From NCBI RefSeq assembly GCF_001280425.1, contig NZ_LIUF01000001.1, positions 958,501 to 1,022,500 of the forward strand: a stretch of 64,000 nucleotides of DNA, written 5' to 3'. Below are positions 1 through 8,783 of this stretch, piece after piece; position 1 is the stretch's first letter, and every line of letters begins with the position of its first letter. Both the position numbers and the translations under genes were made by a program. The notes under the pieces are model-generated. The model was not told the DNA's origin and did not search any database. It worked only from the letters and a program-made list of their open reading frames with translations. This stretch comes from Haloarcula rubripromontorii. GTDB lineage: Archaea; Halobacteriota; Halobacteria; Halobacteriales; Haloarculaceae.

Positions 1-168
1 GTCTCGATAGCTGGCGGCATCGCCAATATCTGGTCGCAGGAGTCTCGCCCGACCGAGGGCATCGTTCTCGAACTCGGCGACGATACGGAGCATTTCCTCT
101 GTTATGACTGCATTGACCAGTTGCCCGACGACCGGGAAGTAACGGCGGCGGATGTGGCCGCCCTCTAA
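1..168 (+). CDS. C-terminal fragment of an unrecognised protein
   Basis: An open frame enters from the left edge and ends at TAA 166-168, giving the last 55 residues of a protein whose start lies outside the window. The visible part contains a C-Y-D-C pair (LCYDCID) that could bind metal or be a redox pair, and an acidic tail typical of haloarchaea. The stop overlaps by 4 bases the stop of the convergent CPBP protease gene. I do not recognise the family from this fragment. Confidence 0.6.
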   Translation, partial: VSIAGGIANIWSQESRPTEGIVLELGDDTEHFLCYDCIDQLPDDREVTAADVAAL

Positions 169-1175
169 CGTCGTCGCGTCTCCCGTTCGAACCTCGGCGT
201 CCACTGCGTCACGCGCTCGTCGATTCTGAGACGGCCGTCGCGCCAGCGAGCGTACGCCAGTAGCAGGAGGCCCCCGACGACGACGAAGAGCGAGTAGACG
301 ACTCCTTCCTCGCCGACCCAGCGAGCGGGACCGACGGTCTCGACGGCGAGCAGTTCGGGCGTCTGCTGGGAGTGACCGAGACCGAACACCGCGCTCTGAG
401 TGAAGTTGTACCAGACGTGAAAGCCGATGGGGAGCGCGAGGTCGCCGGTGAGCACGTACGCGCCGCTCAGGACGAGTCCGGCGAGCAGGTAGTAGCCGTA
501 CTGGCTCGGGTGGTCGACCTTGCCCCCGTGCAGGAAGGCGAAGACGAGCGAACTCGCGAGTACTGCGACCCCGACCGCCGCCCAGCGCGGGACCGGACCG
601 TCCGCCCCCTCGGCGAGGTTCTTCAACATTGCGCCCCGGAAGACGACCTCCTCCCACGCCGACGCGAGGGCGACGTACGTGAAGACGACGACCATCGCCG
701 GCAGAAACGGGAGGTCGCCCGCACCCTCCGCGACGCCGACGACCGTGGCCCAGCCCGCGCCGACAGCAACGGCGAGCGCGCCGGCGTTGACGACGGTCGC
801 TATCGCGCCGCCGACGGCGAACGACCGCCACCAGCGGCGGTCGAGTGACAGGCCGTACTCGTCGATGGGTCGACGGTCGAGGAGACGCGCGCTGACGAAC
901 ACGGTGGCGACGAGGACCGCTCCGATTCCGGCCGCTTCGACCGGTTCTCGGATGGGATGTGTGAACTGCGCTCGAACGACGGTCTGTAGCGCCGCGAGGG
1001 CGAGAAACGACAGCACTGCCGGAAGCACGGCGCGGAGTGGTGCTCTGAGCCTGCCGTCTGCGCTGTTCCAGACCGGCCAGAGGACACGAGAGACGACCCG
1101 CTCGACGACGCTCTGGCTCTCCCGGCCGTCTCGCTGTTTCGGTGGCATACACTGGCGGTCTGCCGGAGCCGACAT
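165..1175 (-). CDS. CPBP family intramembrane metalloprotease
   Basis: This is a 336-residue multi-pass membrane protein of the CPBP (Abi/CAAX protease-like) family. The motifs are in order: EEVVFRG with E175/E176 and R180, then H216 in FAFLHGG, then H253 and N257 in FHVWYN. These are the expected zinc-binding and catalytic glutamates and histidines. About eight hydrophobic segments begin near residue 45, after a charged N-terminus. Met10 is a possible alternative start. It is divergent from the HTH gene at 1250. Substrate unknown; family members cleave or process proteins within the membrane. A paralogue lies at 12147-13160. Confidence 0.85.
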   Translation of the reverse strand: MSAPADRQCMPPKQRDGRESQSVVERVVSRVLWPVWNSADGRLRAPLRAVLPAVLSFLALAALQTVVRAQFTHPIREPVEAAGIGAVLVATVFVSARLLDRRPIDEYGLSLDRRWWRSFAVGGAIATVVNAGALAVAVGAGWATVVGVAEGAGDLPFLPAMVVVFTYVALASAWEEVVFRGAMLKNLAEGADGPVPRWAAVGVAVLASSLVFAFLHGGKVDHPSQYGYYLLAGLVLSGAYVLTGDLALPIGFHVWYNFTQSAVFGLGHSQQTPELLAVETVGPARWVGEEGVVYSLFVVVGGLLLLAYARWRDGRLRIDERVTQWTPRFERETRRR

Positions 1176-1211
1176 GTCCCCGCGGGCACTGCTTCTGAGT
1201 CGGAAGCCAGT

Positions 1212-1250
1212 GGACCGTTTTTATTGCGTCCCGTACGCTGGAAGCGAGCA
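1212..1250 (+). promoter_or_regulatory. TATA-type promoter of the HTH/membrane protein operon
   Basis: The T-rich TATA-like element TTTTTATTG around 1217-1225 lies about 27 bases before the ATG at 1250. That spacing predicts a leaderless mRNA, the usual haloarchaeal arrangement. Confidence 0.55.
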
Positions 1251-1594
1251 TGGACGCGGTCGGCGACGACGAGTTGCTCGCGCTGCTCGAAGACGAGTAC
1301 GCGCGGGCCATCATCGCCGAACTCACCACCGGACCGATGTCAGTCTCCGAACTCTGTACGGCCTGTGAGATGTCCGACCCGACGGCGTACCGCCGCCTTG
1401 ACCGACTGGAGGACGCCGGCCTCGTCGCCGAACGGCAGGCCGTCGATCCCGACGGTCACCACTACAAGCGCTACGTCGCGACGGTTGAGGACGTGAGCGT
1501 GACGTTTGCCGACGGCACGTACGACGTAACGGTCACGCGGTCCTCGAAGGACCCGGCGGACCGGTTCACCGACTTATTCGAGGGACTGTCCTGA
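1250..1594 (+). CDS. Winged-helix HTH transcriptional regulator (ArsR/MarR-like)
   Basis: A 114-residue cytoplasmic protein. Residues 5-75 fit a winged helix: acidic first helix (DDELLALLEDEYARAI), second helix SVSELCTAC, recognition-helix region SDPTAYRRLDRLEDAGLV, then a wing. The C-terminal part, about residues 80-114, is beta-rich and may be a ligand or dimer module. The ATG fits a leaderless transcript. It is followed by two small membrane proteins spaced at +1 and overlapping by 3 bases, so all three are probably one operon and the regulator may control them or sense through them. Ligand unknown. Confidence 0.8.
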   Translation: MDAVGDDELLALLEDEYARAIIAELTTGPMSVSELCTACEMSDPTAYRRLDRLEDAGLVAERQAVDPDGHHYKRYVATVEDVSVTFADGTYDVTVTRSSKDPADRFTDLFEGLS

Positions 1595-1595
1595 G

Positions 1596-1925
1596 ATGCT
1601 CGCGACGCTACTCCAGTTACGAACGGGCGGAACCGAGCCGGGAATCGCGCTAGCCGTCGTCGCGCTCTCGCTCCTCTCGGTCGCGCTCTCGGCCGCCATC
1701 GCCGTCGTCCTCGTCCGCGGTTACCGTCGCGGGCCGGGCCGGACCGGCATGCTGATGCTTGCCATCGGGCTGCTCCTGCTCACGACCGTGCCGGAACTCC
1801 TCCGAATCGCGCTGCCCACGGCCACCGGCGTCGGCGTCGTCGGGCGGTCGCTCCTCGTGAGCGCCTGCGAACTGCTGGGACTCGGAACGATCCTGTGGAC
1901 CGTTTACAGGGGTGGGTCGTCGTGA
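1596..1925 (+). CDS. Small membrane protein (DUF7521-like), first of a pair
   Basis: A 109-residue protein with three hydrophobic stretches at about 17-43, 52-70 and 82-105. A basic RGYRRGPGRTGM loop separates the first two. It starts one base after the stop of the HTH regulator, so translation is likely coupled. The layout, including the RGYRR loop and the MLAIG segment, resembles the next gene, so the two look like diverged tandem duplicates. The DUF7521 assignment is from memory of haloarchaeal proteins of this shape. Function unknown. Confidence 0.7.
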   Translation: MLATLLQLRTGGTEPGIALAVVALSLLSVALSAAIAVVLVRGYRRGPGRTGMLMLAIGLLLLTTVPELLRIALPTATGVGVVGRSLLVSACELLGLGTILWTVYRGGSS

Positions 1926-2215
1926 CGGTGGTCCTCGACTTGCTCGCACCGGATCTCGTCGCGGAACTCTCGCGGGCCGTGACGGCCGTCGTCGGACTGT
2001 TCGTCGCGTCGCTGGCCTACCGCGGCTACCGGCGCAACGACGCACCGAAGATGCAGTGGCTCGCCGTCGGCATTGCGTCGCTAACTGCCGGCGTCTACGC
2101 CGCCGTCACCGTCACTGACTGGGCGGGCGCGGGAACCGGGATCGTGTTACTCGTCAGGGGTCTCGTGACCGTTGCAGGGCTCTGTGCCGTGCTGTACGCG
2201 CTGCTCGTCGAGTGA
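1922..2215 (+). CDS. Small membrane protein (DUF7521-like), second of a pair
   Basis: A 97-residue protein with three predicted membrane segments and the same YRGYRRN loop as its neighbour. I place the start at GTG 1922, which overlaps the preceding TGA (GTGA) and gives coupled translation. A GTG at 1895 in the same frame would add nine residues but would intrude further into the upstream gene. It is the last gene of the HTH operon. Function unknown; the pairing with an HTH regulator suggests a membrane sensor or effector, which is inference. Confidence 0.68.
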   Translation: MTVVLDLLAPDLVAELSRAVTAVVGLFVASLAYRGYRRNDAPKMQWLAVGIASLTAGVYAAVTVTDWAGAGTGIVLLVRGLVTVAGLCAVLYALLVE

Positions 2216-2268
2216 GCTTCGATAAGAACAAGTGTCAGATACGGTCGCCGAGCGACCGGAAATCTGCC

Positions 2269-2463
2269 TTAGTTGCGGACGACGTTCGTCGCGCGGGGGC
2301 CCTTGTCGGCCTGTTCGATGTCGAATTCGATCTCCTCGCCTTCTTCGAGGTCAGGGCCGCCAACGTCTTCCATGTGGAAGAAAACGTCATCGTCCGCGTC
2401 CTCAGTCGAGATGAAACCGTAACCGCCTGTGTCGTTGAAGAAATCAACCTTACCGTTTGCCAT
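2269..2463 (-). CDS. cspA: Cold-shock domain protein (CspA family)
   Basis: A 64-residue single cold-shock domain (OB fold) that binds single-stranded nucleic acid and acts as an RNA chaperone. The RNP1-like motif GGYGFIS and RNP2-like VFFHMED are both intact, preceded by GKVDFFNDT. The size matches bacterial CspA (about 65-70 residues). I chose the ATG at 2461-2463 because a long upstream extension of the frame is not cold-shock-like and a TATA box precedes this ATG. The gene is convergent with the HTH/membrane operon and divergent from the helicase gene. Confidence 0.93.
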   Translation of the reverse strand: MANGKVDFFNDTGGYGFISTEDADDDVFFHMEDVGGPDLEEGEEIEFDIEQADKGPRATNVVRN

Positions 2464-2502
2464 TGCGAATATACGTACAGGGGGTATATGTATAAGAGTT
2501 CC
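2464..2502 (-). promoter_or_regulatory. TATA-type promoter of cspA
   Basis: Read on the minus strand, the AT-rich block CTTATACATATAC lies about 25-32 bases before the ATG. It stands out in a GC-rich genome and predicts a leaderless or very short-leader mRNA. Confidence 0.6.
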
Positions 2503-2625
2503 GAGAGTATCAGTACCACGACCGTGTGCCTGTGAACACGACTCATCCCAGTAATACCGGACGGCTGGCCGACGCCCACCCGACGACAGGAAAGGTTTAG
2601 GCCGCCTCGTCCGTTGCTTTCTCGC

Positions 2626-4353
2626 GTGTACCCCGCGCGGATTACCGACGAGTTCCCTGCCCCGTCCTACCGGGGCAACCAGAAGCAGGCCCTGGCTGAC
2701 ATCCGTGCGGCCTTCGAGCGCGGCAAGGACGTGGTCCTCGTCCGCGCGCCGACCGGCAGCGGCAAATCGCTCCTTGCCCGGGCCATCGCCGGGTGTGCCC
2801 GGACTGCCGGCGAGGCGGCCCCCGAGCAGGTCGTCGACGCCTACTACACGACGCCGCAGGTCTCCCAGCTGGACGACGTGGCCGAAGACGCCCTCTTGGA
2901 GGACCTCTGTGTCATCCGCGGGAAGAACAACTACGACTGCATCCTCCCCGGCGAGACGGACACGCCGGTGAACCAGGCCCCGTGCGTGCGCGAACGGAAG
3001 TTCGACTGCCAGGTCAAGCACCGCTGTCCGTACTTCTCGGACCGCGCCATCGCCTCGAACCGGCGCATCGCCGCGATGACGCTGGCCTATTTCATGCAGA
3101 CCGCCGGCAGCGACGTGTTCGGGAAACGCGACGTGGTCGTCATCGACGAGGCCCACGGGCTGGGCGAATGGGCCGAGATGTACGCCACCATCGACCTCTC
3201 GCCGGGCACGATTCCCATGTGGACCGACATCGACGTGCCCGACATCGACGGCCTGGACGAGGCCGTCGCCTTCACCGAACGGGTCGAACACCTCGCCGAG
3301 CGCCGGGTGAAGGAACTACGACAGAAGACGGAACTGACCGGCGAGGAGGTGGCCGAACGGGACTCGCTGAACACGCTCCGGCAGGATCTCGGGTGGTTCC
3401 GCGAGGACTACACCGACACCGAGAGCGCGACGACCTGGGTCGTCGACCAGGCCGACGGCGAGAACGCCCCGGTGACTATCAAGCCGATGAACCCCGAGCG
3501 CTACCTCAAACACACCGTCTGGGACCGGGGCAACCGCTTCGCCCTGCTGTCGGCGACTATCCTCAACAAGGAGGCGTTCTGCGCGAACGTCGGTCTCGAC
3601 CCCGAGAACGTCGCGCTCGTGGAGGTCGGCCACACGTTCCCCGTCGAGAACCGGCCGCTGTACGACGTGGCCCAGGGGAAGATGACCTTCGAGCACCGCG
3701 ACGACACGCTACCCGACATCGCCCGCACCGTCGTCCGCATCATGGCCCGCCACCCCGACGAGAAGGGGCTGGTCCACTGCCACTCGTACGCCATTCAGGA
3801 GCAACTGAAAGGGCTGCTCGACGACTTCGGCGTCGGCGCGCGCGTCCGCACCCACGACAAGGAGGGCCGGGACGGGGCGCTCGCGGCGTGGAAGCGCAGC
3901 GACAACCCCGACGTGTTCCTCTCGGTGAAAATGGAGGAGGCGCTGGACCTCGAAGGCGACCTCTGTCGCTGGCAGGTGCTGTGCAAGGCCCCCTATCCCA
4001 ACACCCGCGACTCCCGCGTCGCCCGACGGCTCGAAGACGACCAGTGGGGTTGGTACTACCGGACCGCACTGCGGACGGTCATCCAGGCCTGTGGCCGCGT
4101 CGTCCGCGCGCCCGACGACTACGGCGCGACGTATCTCGCGGACTCGTCGCTGCTGGACCTCTTCGAGCGGGCCGACCACGACATGCCCGACTGGTTCCGC
4201 GCACAGGTCGACCGCCTCTCACAACCCGACCTGCCGCGGTTCGCGCCGGACCGGGCGCTGTCGGCGCTCAGCTCGGGCACGAAACGCCGACACGACCGCT
4301 CGCGCTCGCGGTCCGGGGACGGAAATCACCCGCTCTCCGACGTGTGGGACTAA
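2626..4353 (+). CDS. ATP-dependent DNA helicase, XPD/Rad3/DinG-like superfamily 2
   Basis: About 575 residues from GTG 2626; TTG 2614 in the same frame would add four residues, but the TATA-like GGTTTAGG at 2595-2602 favours 2626 as a leaderless start. Walker A APTGSGKS is near residue 41 and the DEAH box (VVIDEAH) near residue 170. Between them lie cysteines in the order C-VIRGKNNYD-C ... C-VRERKFD-C ... C-PYF, the region where XPD-family helicases carry a 4Fe-4S cluster. C-terminal motifs include QACGRVVRAPDDYG (motif VI). A 5'-3' unwinding role in repair is inferred from the family. The basic R/S-rich tail is unusual. Confidence 0.85.
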   Translation: MYPARITDEFPAPSYRGNQKQALADIRAAFERGKDVVLVRAPTGSGKSLLARAIAGCARTAGEAAPEQVVDAYYTTPQVSQLDDVAEDALLEDLCVIRGKNNYDCILPGETDTPVNQAPCVRERKFDCQVKHRCPYFSDRAIASNRRIAAMTLAYFMQTAGSDVFGKRDVVVIDEAHGLGEWAEMYATIDLSPGTIPMWTDIDVPDIDGLDEAVAFTERVEHLAERRVKELRQKTELTGEEVAERDSLNTLRQDLGWFREDYTDTESATTWVVDQADGENAPVTIKPMNPERYLKHTVWDRGNRFALLSATILNKEAFCANVGLDPENVALVEVGHTFPVENRPLYDVAQGKMTFEHRDDTLPDIARTVVRIMARHPDEKGLVHCHSYAIQEQLKGLLDDFGVGARVRTHDKEGRDGALAAWKRSDNPDVFLSVKMEEALDLEGDLCRWQVLCKAPYPNTRDSRVARRLEDDQWGWYYRTALRTVIQACGRVVRAPDDYGATYLADSSLLDLFERADHDMPDWFRAQVDRLSQPDLPRFAPDRALSALSSGTKRRHDRSRSRSGDGNHPLSDVWD

Positions 4354-4439
4354 AAGAAGGCGAAGGCTAACCCGTAGACCACCGACGACCCGACCATCAG
4401 GACGACCATGATGATGGCGATAATCTGCTGTGTATCCAT
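4350..4439 (-). CDS. 29-residue single-pass membrane microprotein
   Basis: ATG 4437-4439 to TAG 4350-4352 encodes 29 residues starting MDTQQIIAIIMVV and ending GLAFAFF, one hydrophobic helix with almost no soluble part. The stop overlaps the TAA of the convergent helicase gene. On the minus strand a CTAATTAG element lies about 25-30 bases before the ATG, consistent with a real leaderless gene. It is too short for usual gene callers. Function unknown; tiny haloarchaeal membrane proteins of this kind are common but mostly uncharacterised. Confidence 0.6.
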   Translation of the reverse strand: MDTQQIIAIIMVVLMVGSSVVYGLAFAFF

Positions 4440-4515
4440 GCAGACTCTTGATTACTCGTCTAATTAGGCGTTACGACCGTAGTCCGGGCTGCTCTTCGTT
4501 CCTCGTCGTAGTGGC

Positions 4516-5601
4516 TTACTGTACCCGTGCGTCGACGACAACGTGGGCGACGCCCTCGCTGTACTCCTTGACGCGCCGGGTGTCCAGAACCTCGACGCCG
4601 CGGTTGGCTTCGGCAGCGGCCGCCTCCAGTCGCTCGATTGGGCGGTCGAACACGAGCGGGTTCGGCGTCGCCTCGTGCATATGGATGACGCCGCCGGGCG
4701 CGAGTGCCGTGAGCGCGCTGTCGAGGTACTCGTAGGAAGCGTCAGGCGGAGCCCGACTGTCCTCCGCGCGCGGCGCGGAGGCCTCGTAGTACCCCATCAC
4801 CACGCGGTCGGCCCGCGCCTCCTCAGCGAAGCCCGGGACCACATCCCGGCAGTCCGCCCGGTAGGGATGCACGCGCTCGTCGACGCCGTTGAGCCTGACG
4901 TTCTCGACGAGGAAGCGAAACGCCGTGGGGTTGCGCTCGACGGCGGTGACGTGTGCGCCGGCGCGGGCCATCGGGAGCGTGAAGTAGCCGATGCCGGCGA
5001 ACATGTCCAGCACGCGCTCGTCGGGGTCGACGATGTCACCCATTCGCGCCCGCTCGGCCTTGTTACCGGGCGAGAACATGACCTCGGCGAGGTCCATCGC
5101 GTACCGGGTACCGTGTTCGGTGTGGACCGTCTCCGTGTCGCCGTCGCCGGCGATGACTTCGACGCTGGGTTCACGGTGATCGCCGGAGATGCCGTGGCGT
5201 GCCAGCACCGTCTCGGCCTCGCCGTGGAGTGACAGCAACGCTTCGCCGACCTCGGACGGCCGGGGGCTGTCGCCGATGTCGACCAGGACGACGGAGCCGA
5301 GCACGGCCCACGAGCCGGGTGCCCGTTCGATCTCCTCGTCGGTCCAGCCCCGTTCCCGGAGGTGGTCGTCGAGCGTTCGGAGACGGCGCTCGCCGACCTG
5401 CCGGACGATCTCCCGAAACTGCGTTTCCTGTGGCGGGGCGGTCACCGGAACGGCGACGCTGTCTGCGGTCCACTCGGTGACGCTCCTGGCGTCGTCGTAG
5501 ACACCTTCGGCCTGCAGGGACTCGATGGCGACCTGCGAGCGGGGTTTGGCGACGACGGCGGCGAGTCGCTGGTCGGCCGCCTCGCTCGGGTCGTCACTCA
5601 T
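4516..5601 (-). CDS. Trm5/TYW2-family tRNA-modifying enzyme, probably Taw2
   Basis: A 361-residue class I SAM-dependent enzyme of the Met-10+ family acting on tRNA position 37. The SAM-binding motif DMFAGIGYFTLP (about 197-208) and the acidic VERNPTA after the second strand are clear. Trm5 m1G37 methyltransferases usually read FAGVGPF here and use an NLP/NPP motif. This protein reads FAGIGYFTLP followed by RVVMGYYE, which is closer to TYW2/Taw2, the aminocarboxypropyl transferase of wyosine synthesis. It overlaps the upstream nmd3-like gene by 8 bases, so the two form an operon. The exact substrate is not certain from sequence. Confidence 0.82.
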   Translation of the reverse strand: MSDDPSEAADQRLAAVVAKPRSQVAIESLQAEGVYDDARSVTEWTADSVAVPVTAPPQETQFREIVRQVGERRLRTLDDHLRERGWTDEEIERAPGSWAVLGSVVLVDIGDSPRPSEVGEALLSLHGEAETVLARHGISGDHREPSVEVIAGDGDTETVHTEHGTRYAMDLAEVMFSPGNKAERARMGDIVDPDERVLDMFAGIGYFTLPMARAGAHVTAVERNPTAFRFLVENVRLNGVDERVHPYRADCRDVVPGFAEEARADRVVMGYYEASAPRAEDSRAPPDASYEYLDSALTALAPGGVIHMHEATPNPLVFDRPIERLEAAAAEANRGVEVLDTRRVKEYSEGVAHVVVDARVQ

Positions 5602-6727
5602 CGGCGTCCGTGTCGGGGAGAATGTGCAACCCCGCGTGGCTCTTCAGCACCGGCACTTCGTCGGCGTCGGTGTCGAGGTAGTCCGGCCGCGGGACGGTCT
5701 TGCTCTCGAAGGTCTCGGGGTCGAGGACCTGCACCGCGTTCTCGTCTTCGACGGCGACGAGCGTCGTTTGCTGACCGTCCTCGCGGAACCCCAGCCGGCG
5801 GGCATCGGGCGTTTCGCCCGCCTCGAAGCTGGCCTCGTAGTCCTCGCCGGTCGCCAGCCGAACGCCTTTGAGGTTCCCCTGGACCGACCGGACCAGGACC
5901 GGCCCGTCGCCGTCCTCCGGGTCGATGACCTCGCCCTGTCGGTAGCGGGGCAGGCGGACGGCGTAGGTCATCCGGTACAGCTCTTGGCCGTCCTCGTCTT
6001 CCGAGATGAGACGCCGCGAATCGGAGTAGGAGCCCCCCAGCTGGGCGGTGATGCGCTTGGCGATGCCAAGCCCCATCTGGTTGGTCGAAATCTTCATGTC
6101 CAGCCCGTCGTCGACGGTCTTGGTCTCGGTGATGAACGCGTTGCGGTCGCCGGTCTCCTCGCGGGCGGCGATGTATTCTTGAGCTATCTCCTCGGCTCGC
6201 TCCCGCTCCTCGTCGGTCGGGTCGCGGCCGTCGGCCCGCACTTGGACGATGCTGGCGAAGGAGCCCCCGGCGATTTTCCCGCAGCGCTTGCACGTCTGCC
6301 GGGAGATGCGGACGGGGACGGTGACTTCCTCGGTGACCGGCGTCCCCCGGATGACGCCGGAGAACTCCGCGTGCATCCGGATGTTGTTCTTGTCGAGTTG
6401 CTCCGGGGCGACCTGCCAGGCCACTGACTGGGCGTCGACGTGAATTCCTAGGGCCTCGCTGACCTGCTCGACGGCGATGTCGGTGTAGTCCTCCGCGCCG
6501 ATGTCGACCCAGCGGTTCCCCTTGTGGACCGCGCCACACCGTGAACAGACCCGCACCTGGATTGTGTCGGGGGCGTCCACCAGGTCGAACTCCTCGAAGT
6601 AGCAGGCGTCACAGAGGACGTGCTCGGAGTTGCGCTGACCGCCGGCACCCGCAAGCTCCGGACGCTCGTCAGTGCCCTCCGGTATCTCGTCACCGCAGCG
6701 TGGACAGAACTCTCCCGACCGGCTCAT
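5594..6727 (-). CDS. NMD3-related protein with N-terminal zinc ribbons
   Basis: A 377-residue archaeal homologue of NMD3, the eukaryotic 60S subunit export adaptor; in archaea a large-subunit or tRNA-related role is presumed. The N-terminus has CPRCG, CDAC and CSRCG pairs, and a further CKRCG lies near residue 125, the treble zinc ribbon of the family. The start is ATG 6725-6727 because the sequence after it matches the family N-terminus and a TATA-like TTCTTAAACG lies about 25-30 bases upstream on the minus strand. It overlaps the next gene (Taw2-like) by 8 bases. Confidence 0.85.
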   Translation of the reverse strand: MSRSGEFCPRCGDEIPEGTDERPELAGAGGQRNSEHVLCDACYFEEFDLVDAPDTIQVRVCSRCGAVHKGNRWVDIGAEDYTDIAVEQVSEALGIHVDAQSVAWQVAPEQLDKNNIRMHAEFSGVIRGTPVTEEVTVPVRISRQTCKRCGKIAGGSFASIVQVRADGRDPTDEERERAEEIAQEYIAAREETGDRNAFITETKTVDDGLDMKISTNQMGLGIAKRITAQLGGSYSDSRRLISEDEDGQELYRMTYAVRLPRYRQGEVIDPEDGDGPVLVRSVQGNLKGVRLATGEDYEASFEAGETPDARRLGFREDGQQTTLVAVEDENAVQVLDPETFESKTVPRPDYLDTDADEVPVLKSHAGLHILPDTDADE

Positions 6728-6779
6728 TACCCGCACTACTGGACTGAACCGTTTAAGAAATGTGTTCCGCCTCTGCGAC

Positions 6780-7673
6780 TCACTCGCCGGTGAGCGTCGG
6801 CGTGTCGACGTCGGCCTCGGCGGCCTCGTGCCAGCGGTGCTCCGGCGCCCAGTCCAGCAGGCCCTGGGCCTTCGCCGTCGAGAGCGCCGACTGGTCGCCG
6901 TCCAGTTCGCACTCGGCTGGCAGTTCACCCCACTGTTCCGCTACGAGGTCGGCGGTCGGTCGGCCCACGTAGTTCTCGGCGGCGGCGACGTTGAACGCCT
7001 CGTGGCCGCCGAGGTCGGCGTCCAGCGCGGCCCCGACTGCTGTCGCCACGTCGCGCACGTCGACGTACGACCAGCAGTTACCCGCACCGTCGGCGAGGTC
7101 GCCCGCGGCCACGTCTCGGCAGTTGTACTCGCCGGGATACTGAATCCACGACGGCCGTATCGAGGCCACGTCCACGCCGTCGCGCCGGACGACCATCTTC
7201 GCCACCTCCTCGCCGGCGACCTTCGAGGTGCCGTACGGGTCCTCCGGTGCGGTCGGATGGGATTCATCTATCGGGAGATACGCCGGCAGCGGCGTCTCAT
7301 CGGCGAAGGCCAGCCCGTATGCGCTCTCGGAGGACGCCCAGACGACATCTGCGCCGGCGCGACCTGCGGCGTCGATGACGTTGTACGTCGCCGAAATGTT
7401 AGTGTCGAACACTCGCGTGCCCGCGTGTCGCTCCGGCGCTGGCAACGCAGCCCAGTGGACGACGGCGTCCGGATCGACCTCGCTACAGAGGTCCCGAACT
7501 TCCACCCCCTGGGTCACGTCGACAGCTTTGAAATCTATATGCTCTCGCGTCGGAATCTCCCAGCCGGGGTGGTCTAGGTCCACGCAGACGACGTGATACT
7601 CGCCGGCGAGGTAATCGCAGATCCAGCGCCCGGACCGCCCGCGTCCACCAGTGACGACGACTGTGTCGGTCAT
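6780..7673 (-). CDS. NAD-dependent epimerase/dehydratase (extended SDR)
   Basis: A 297-residue Rossmann-fold nucleotide-sugar epimerase-like enzyme. The N-terminal cofactor motif is TGGRGRSGRW (GGxGxxG). The acidic residue after the second strand (CVDLDHPGW) suggests NAD(H) preference. The catalytic triad is visible as WASSESAYG and DPYGTSKVAGE (YxxxK). ATG 7671-7673 is chosen over a longer frame because the Rossmann motif begins directly after it. Substrate unknown; it stands alone between nmd3 and htpX rather than in a sugar cluster. Confidence 0.82.
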   Translation of the reverse strand: MTDTVVVTGGRGRSGRWICDYLAGEYHVVCVDLDHPGWEIPTREHIDFKAVDVTQGVEVRDLCSEVDPDAVVHWAALPAPERHAGTRVFDTNISATYNVIDAAGRAGADVVWASSESAYGLAFADETPLPAYLPIDESHPTAPEDPYGTSKVAGEEVAKMVVRRDGVDVASIRPSWIQYPGEYNCRDVAAGDLADGAGNCWSYVDVRDVATAVGAALDADLGGHEAFNVAAAENYVGRPTADLVAEQWGELPAECELDGDQSALSTAKAQGLLDWAPEHRWHEAAEADVDTPTLTGE

Positions 7674-7801
7674 GTATCCGATTGTTGCCCGGAGAGTAAA
7701 TGCGTGTGGACAACTGACTCGTTGACGGTCCACGGGCCCGTTCCGTGTGGCGCTTTCCCACGATAGCGAGGTTTTAGAGTGTCGACCGTCTATCAAGGAG
7801 T

Positions 7802-8680
7802 ATGGAGTGGCAAACAGACTGGGGGCTCCGTGGCCGGATGGCCCTGACGATGTTCCTGCTGTTCGCGCTGTACATCGTCTTCCTTGGAGCGCTCACGCTG
7901 TATTTCAGCAATCTCGCCCTTATCGTGGTCGTCATGGGACTGTTCCTCGGCGCGCAGTTCTTCTTCAGCGACAAGCTAGCCCTGTATTCGATGGGTGCCC
8001 GGACGGTCGAACCGGAGGAGTATCCGGAACTCCACCGGACCGTCGACCGCCTGGCCCAGCAGGCCGACCTCCCGAAGCCGAAGGTCGCCGTCGCCGACTC
8101 TCGGGTGCCCAACGCCTTCGCCACCGGCCGGTCGAAGAGTAGTTCGGCCGTCTGCGTGACGACGGGCATCATGAATACGCTGGACCAGGACGAACTGGAG
8201 GGCGTCATCGCGCACGAACTGGCCCACATCAAGAACCGCGACGTGATGGTGATGACCATCGCCTCGTTCCTCTCGACGATTGCCTTCCTCATCGTCCGGT
8301 GGGGCTGGCTGTTCAGCGGCGGCCGAGAACGGGGCGGCCAGCAGGTCCCGGTCATCGTCGCCATTCTCATTTCACTGGTCGTCTGGGTCATCTCCTTCCT
8401 CTTGATCCGGACGCTCAGCCGCTACCGCGAGTACGCCGCTGACCGCGGCGGCGCGATGATCACCGGCAAGCCTGCCGCCCTCGCGAACGCACTGATGAAA
8501 ATCGACGGTCGGATGGACAAGGTGCCAAAGGAGGACATGCGCGATCAGGCCGAGATGAACGCGTTTTTCATCATCCCGATTGACGTCGGGTGGATCGGCC
8601 GTCTGGCCAGCACTCACCCCTCGACCGAGAAACGCATCGACCGCCTGCAGGACCTCGAACGCGAACTCGAAAGTCGGTAA
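7802..8680 (+). CDS. htpX: HtpX-type membrane zinc metalloprotease
   Basis: A 292-residue M48 peptidase for membrane-protein quality control. Two transmembrane segments precede the catalytic domain (about 13-33 and 38-56), and two more lie at 154-170 and 182-203. The zinc motif HELAH is at 138-142 and the third ligand is E210 in YREYAADRGGA. A TATA-like GGTTTTAGA is about 28-30 bases upstream of the ATG. It is followed by the PspAB gene, a pairing commonly seen in haloarchaea, linking it to a membrane-stress (Psp) response. Confidence 0.92.
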   Translation: MEWQTDWGLRGRMALTMFLLFALYIVFLGALTLYFSNLALIVVVMGLFLGAQFFFSDKLALYSMGARTVEPEEYPELHRTVDRLAQQADLPKPKVAVADSRVPNAFATGRSKSSSAVCVTTGIMNTLDQDELEGVIAHELAHIKNRDVMVMTIASFLSTIAFLIVRWGWLFSGGRERGGQQVPVIVAILISLVVWVISFLLIRTLSRYREYAADRGGAMITGKPAALANALMKIDGRMDKVPKEDMRDQAEMNAFFIIPIDVGWIGRLASTHPSTEKRIDRLQDLERELESR

Positions 8681-8783
8681 CTTTAGCTGGCCGTCTGGCT
8701 GTTCGAATACGCGCCACCGAACACAGACCACCGACTGGTCGAGACACAAACCACCTTGGTCTCCGGCCCGTAGGGGCTCGCAT

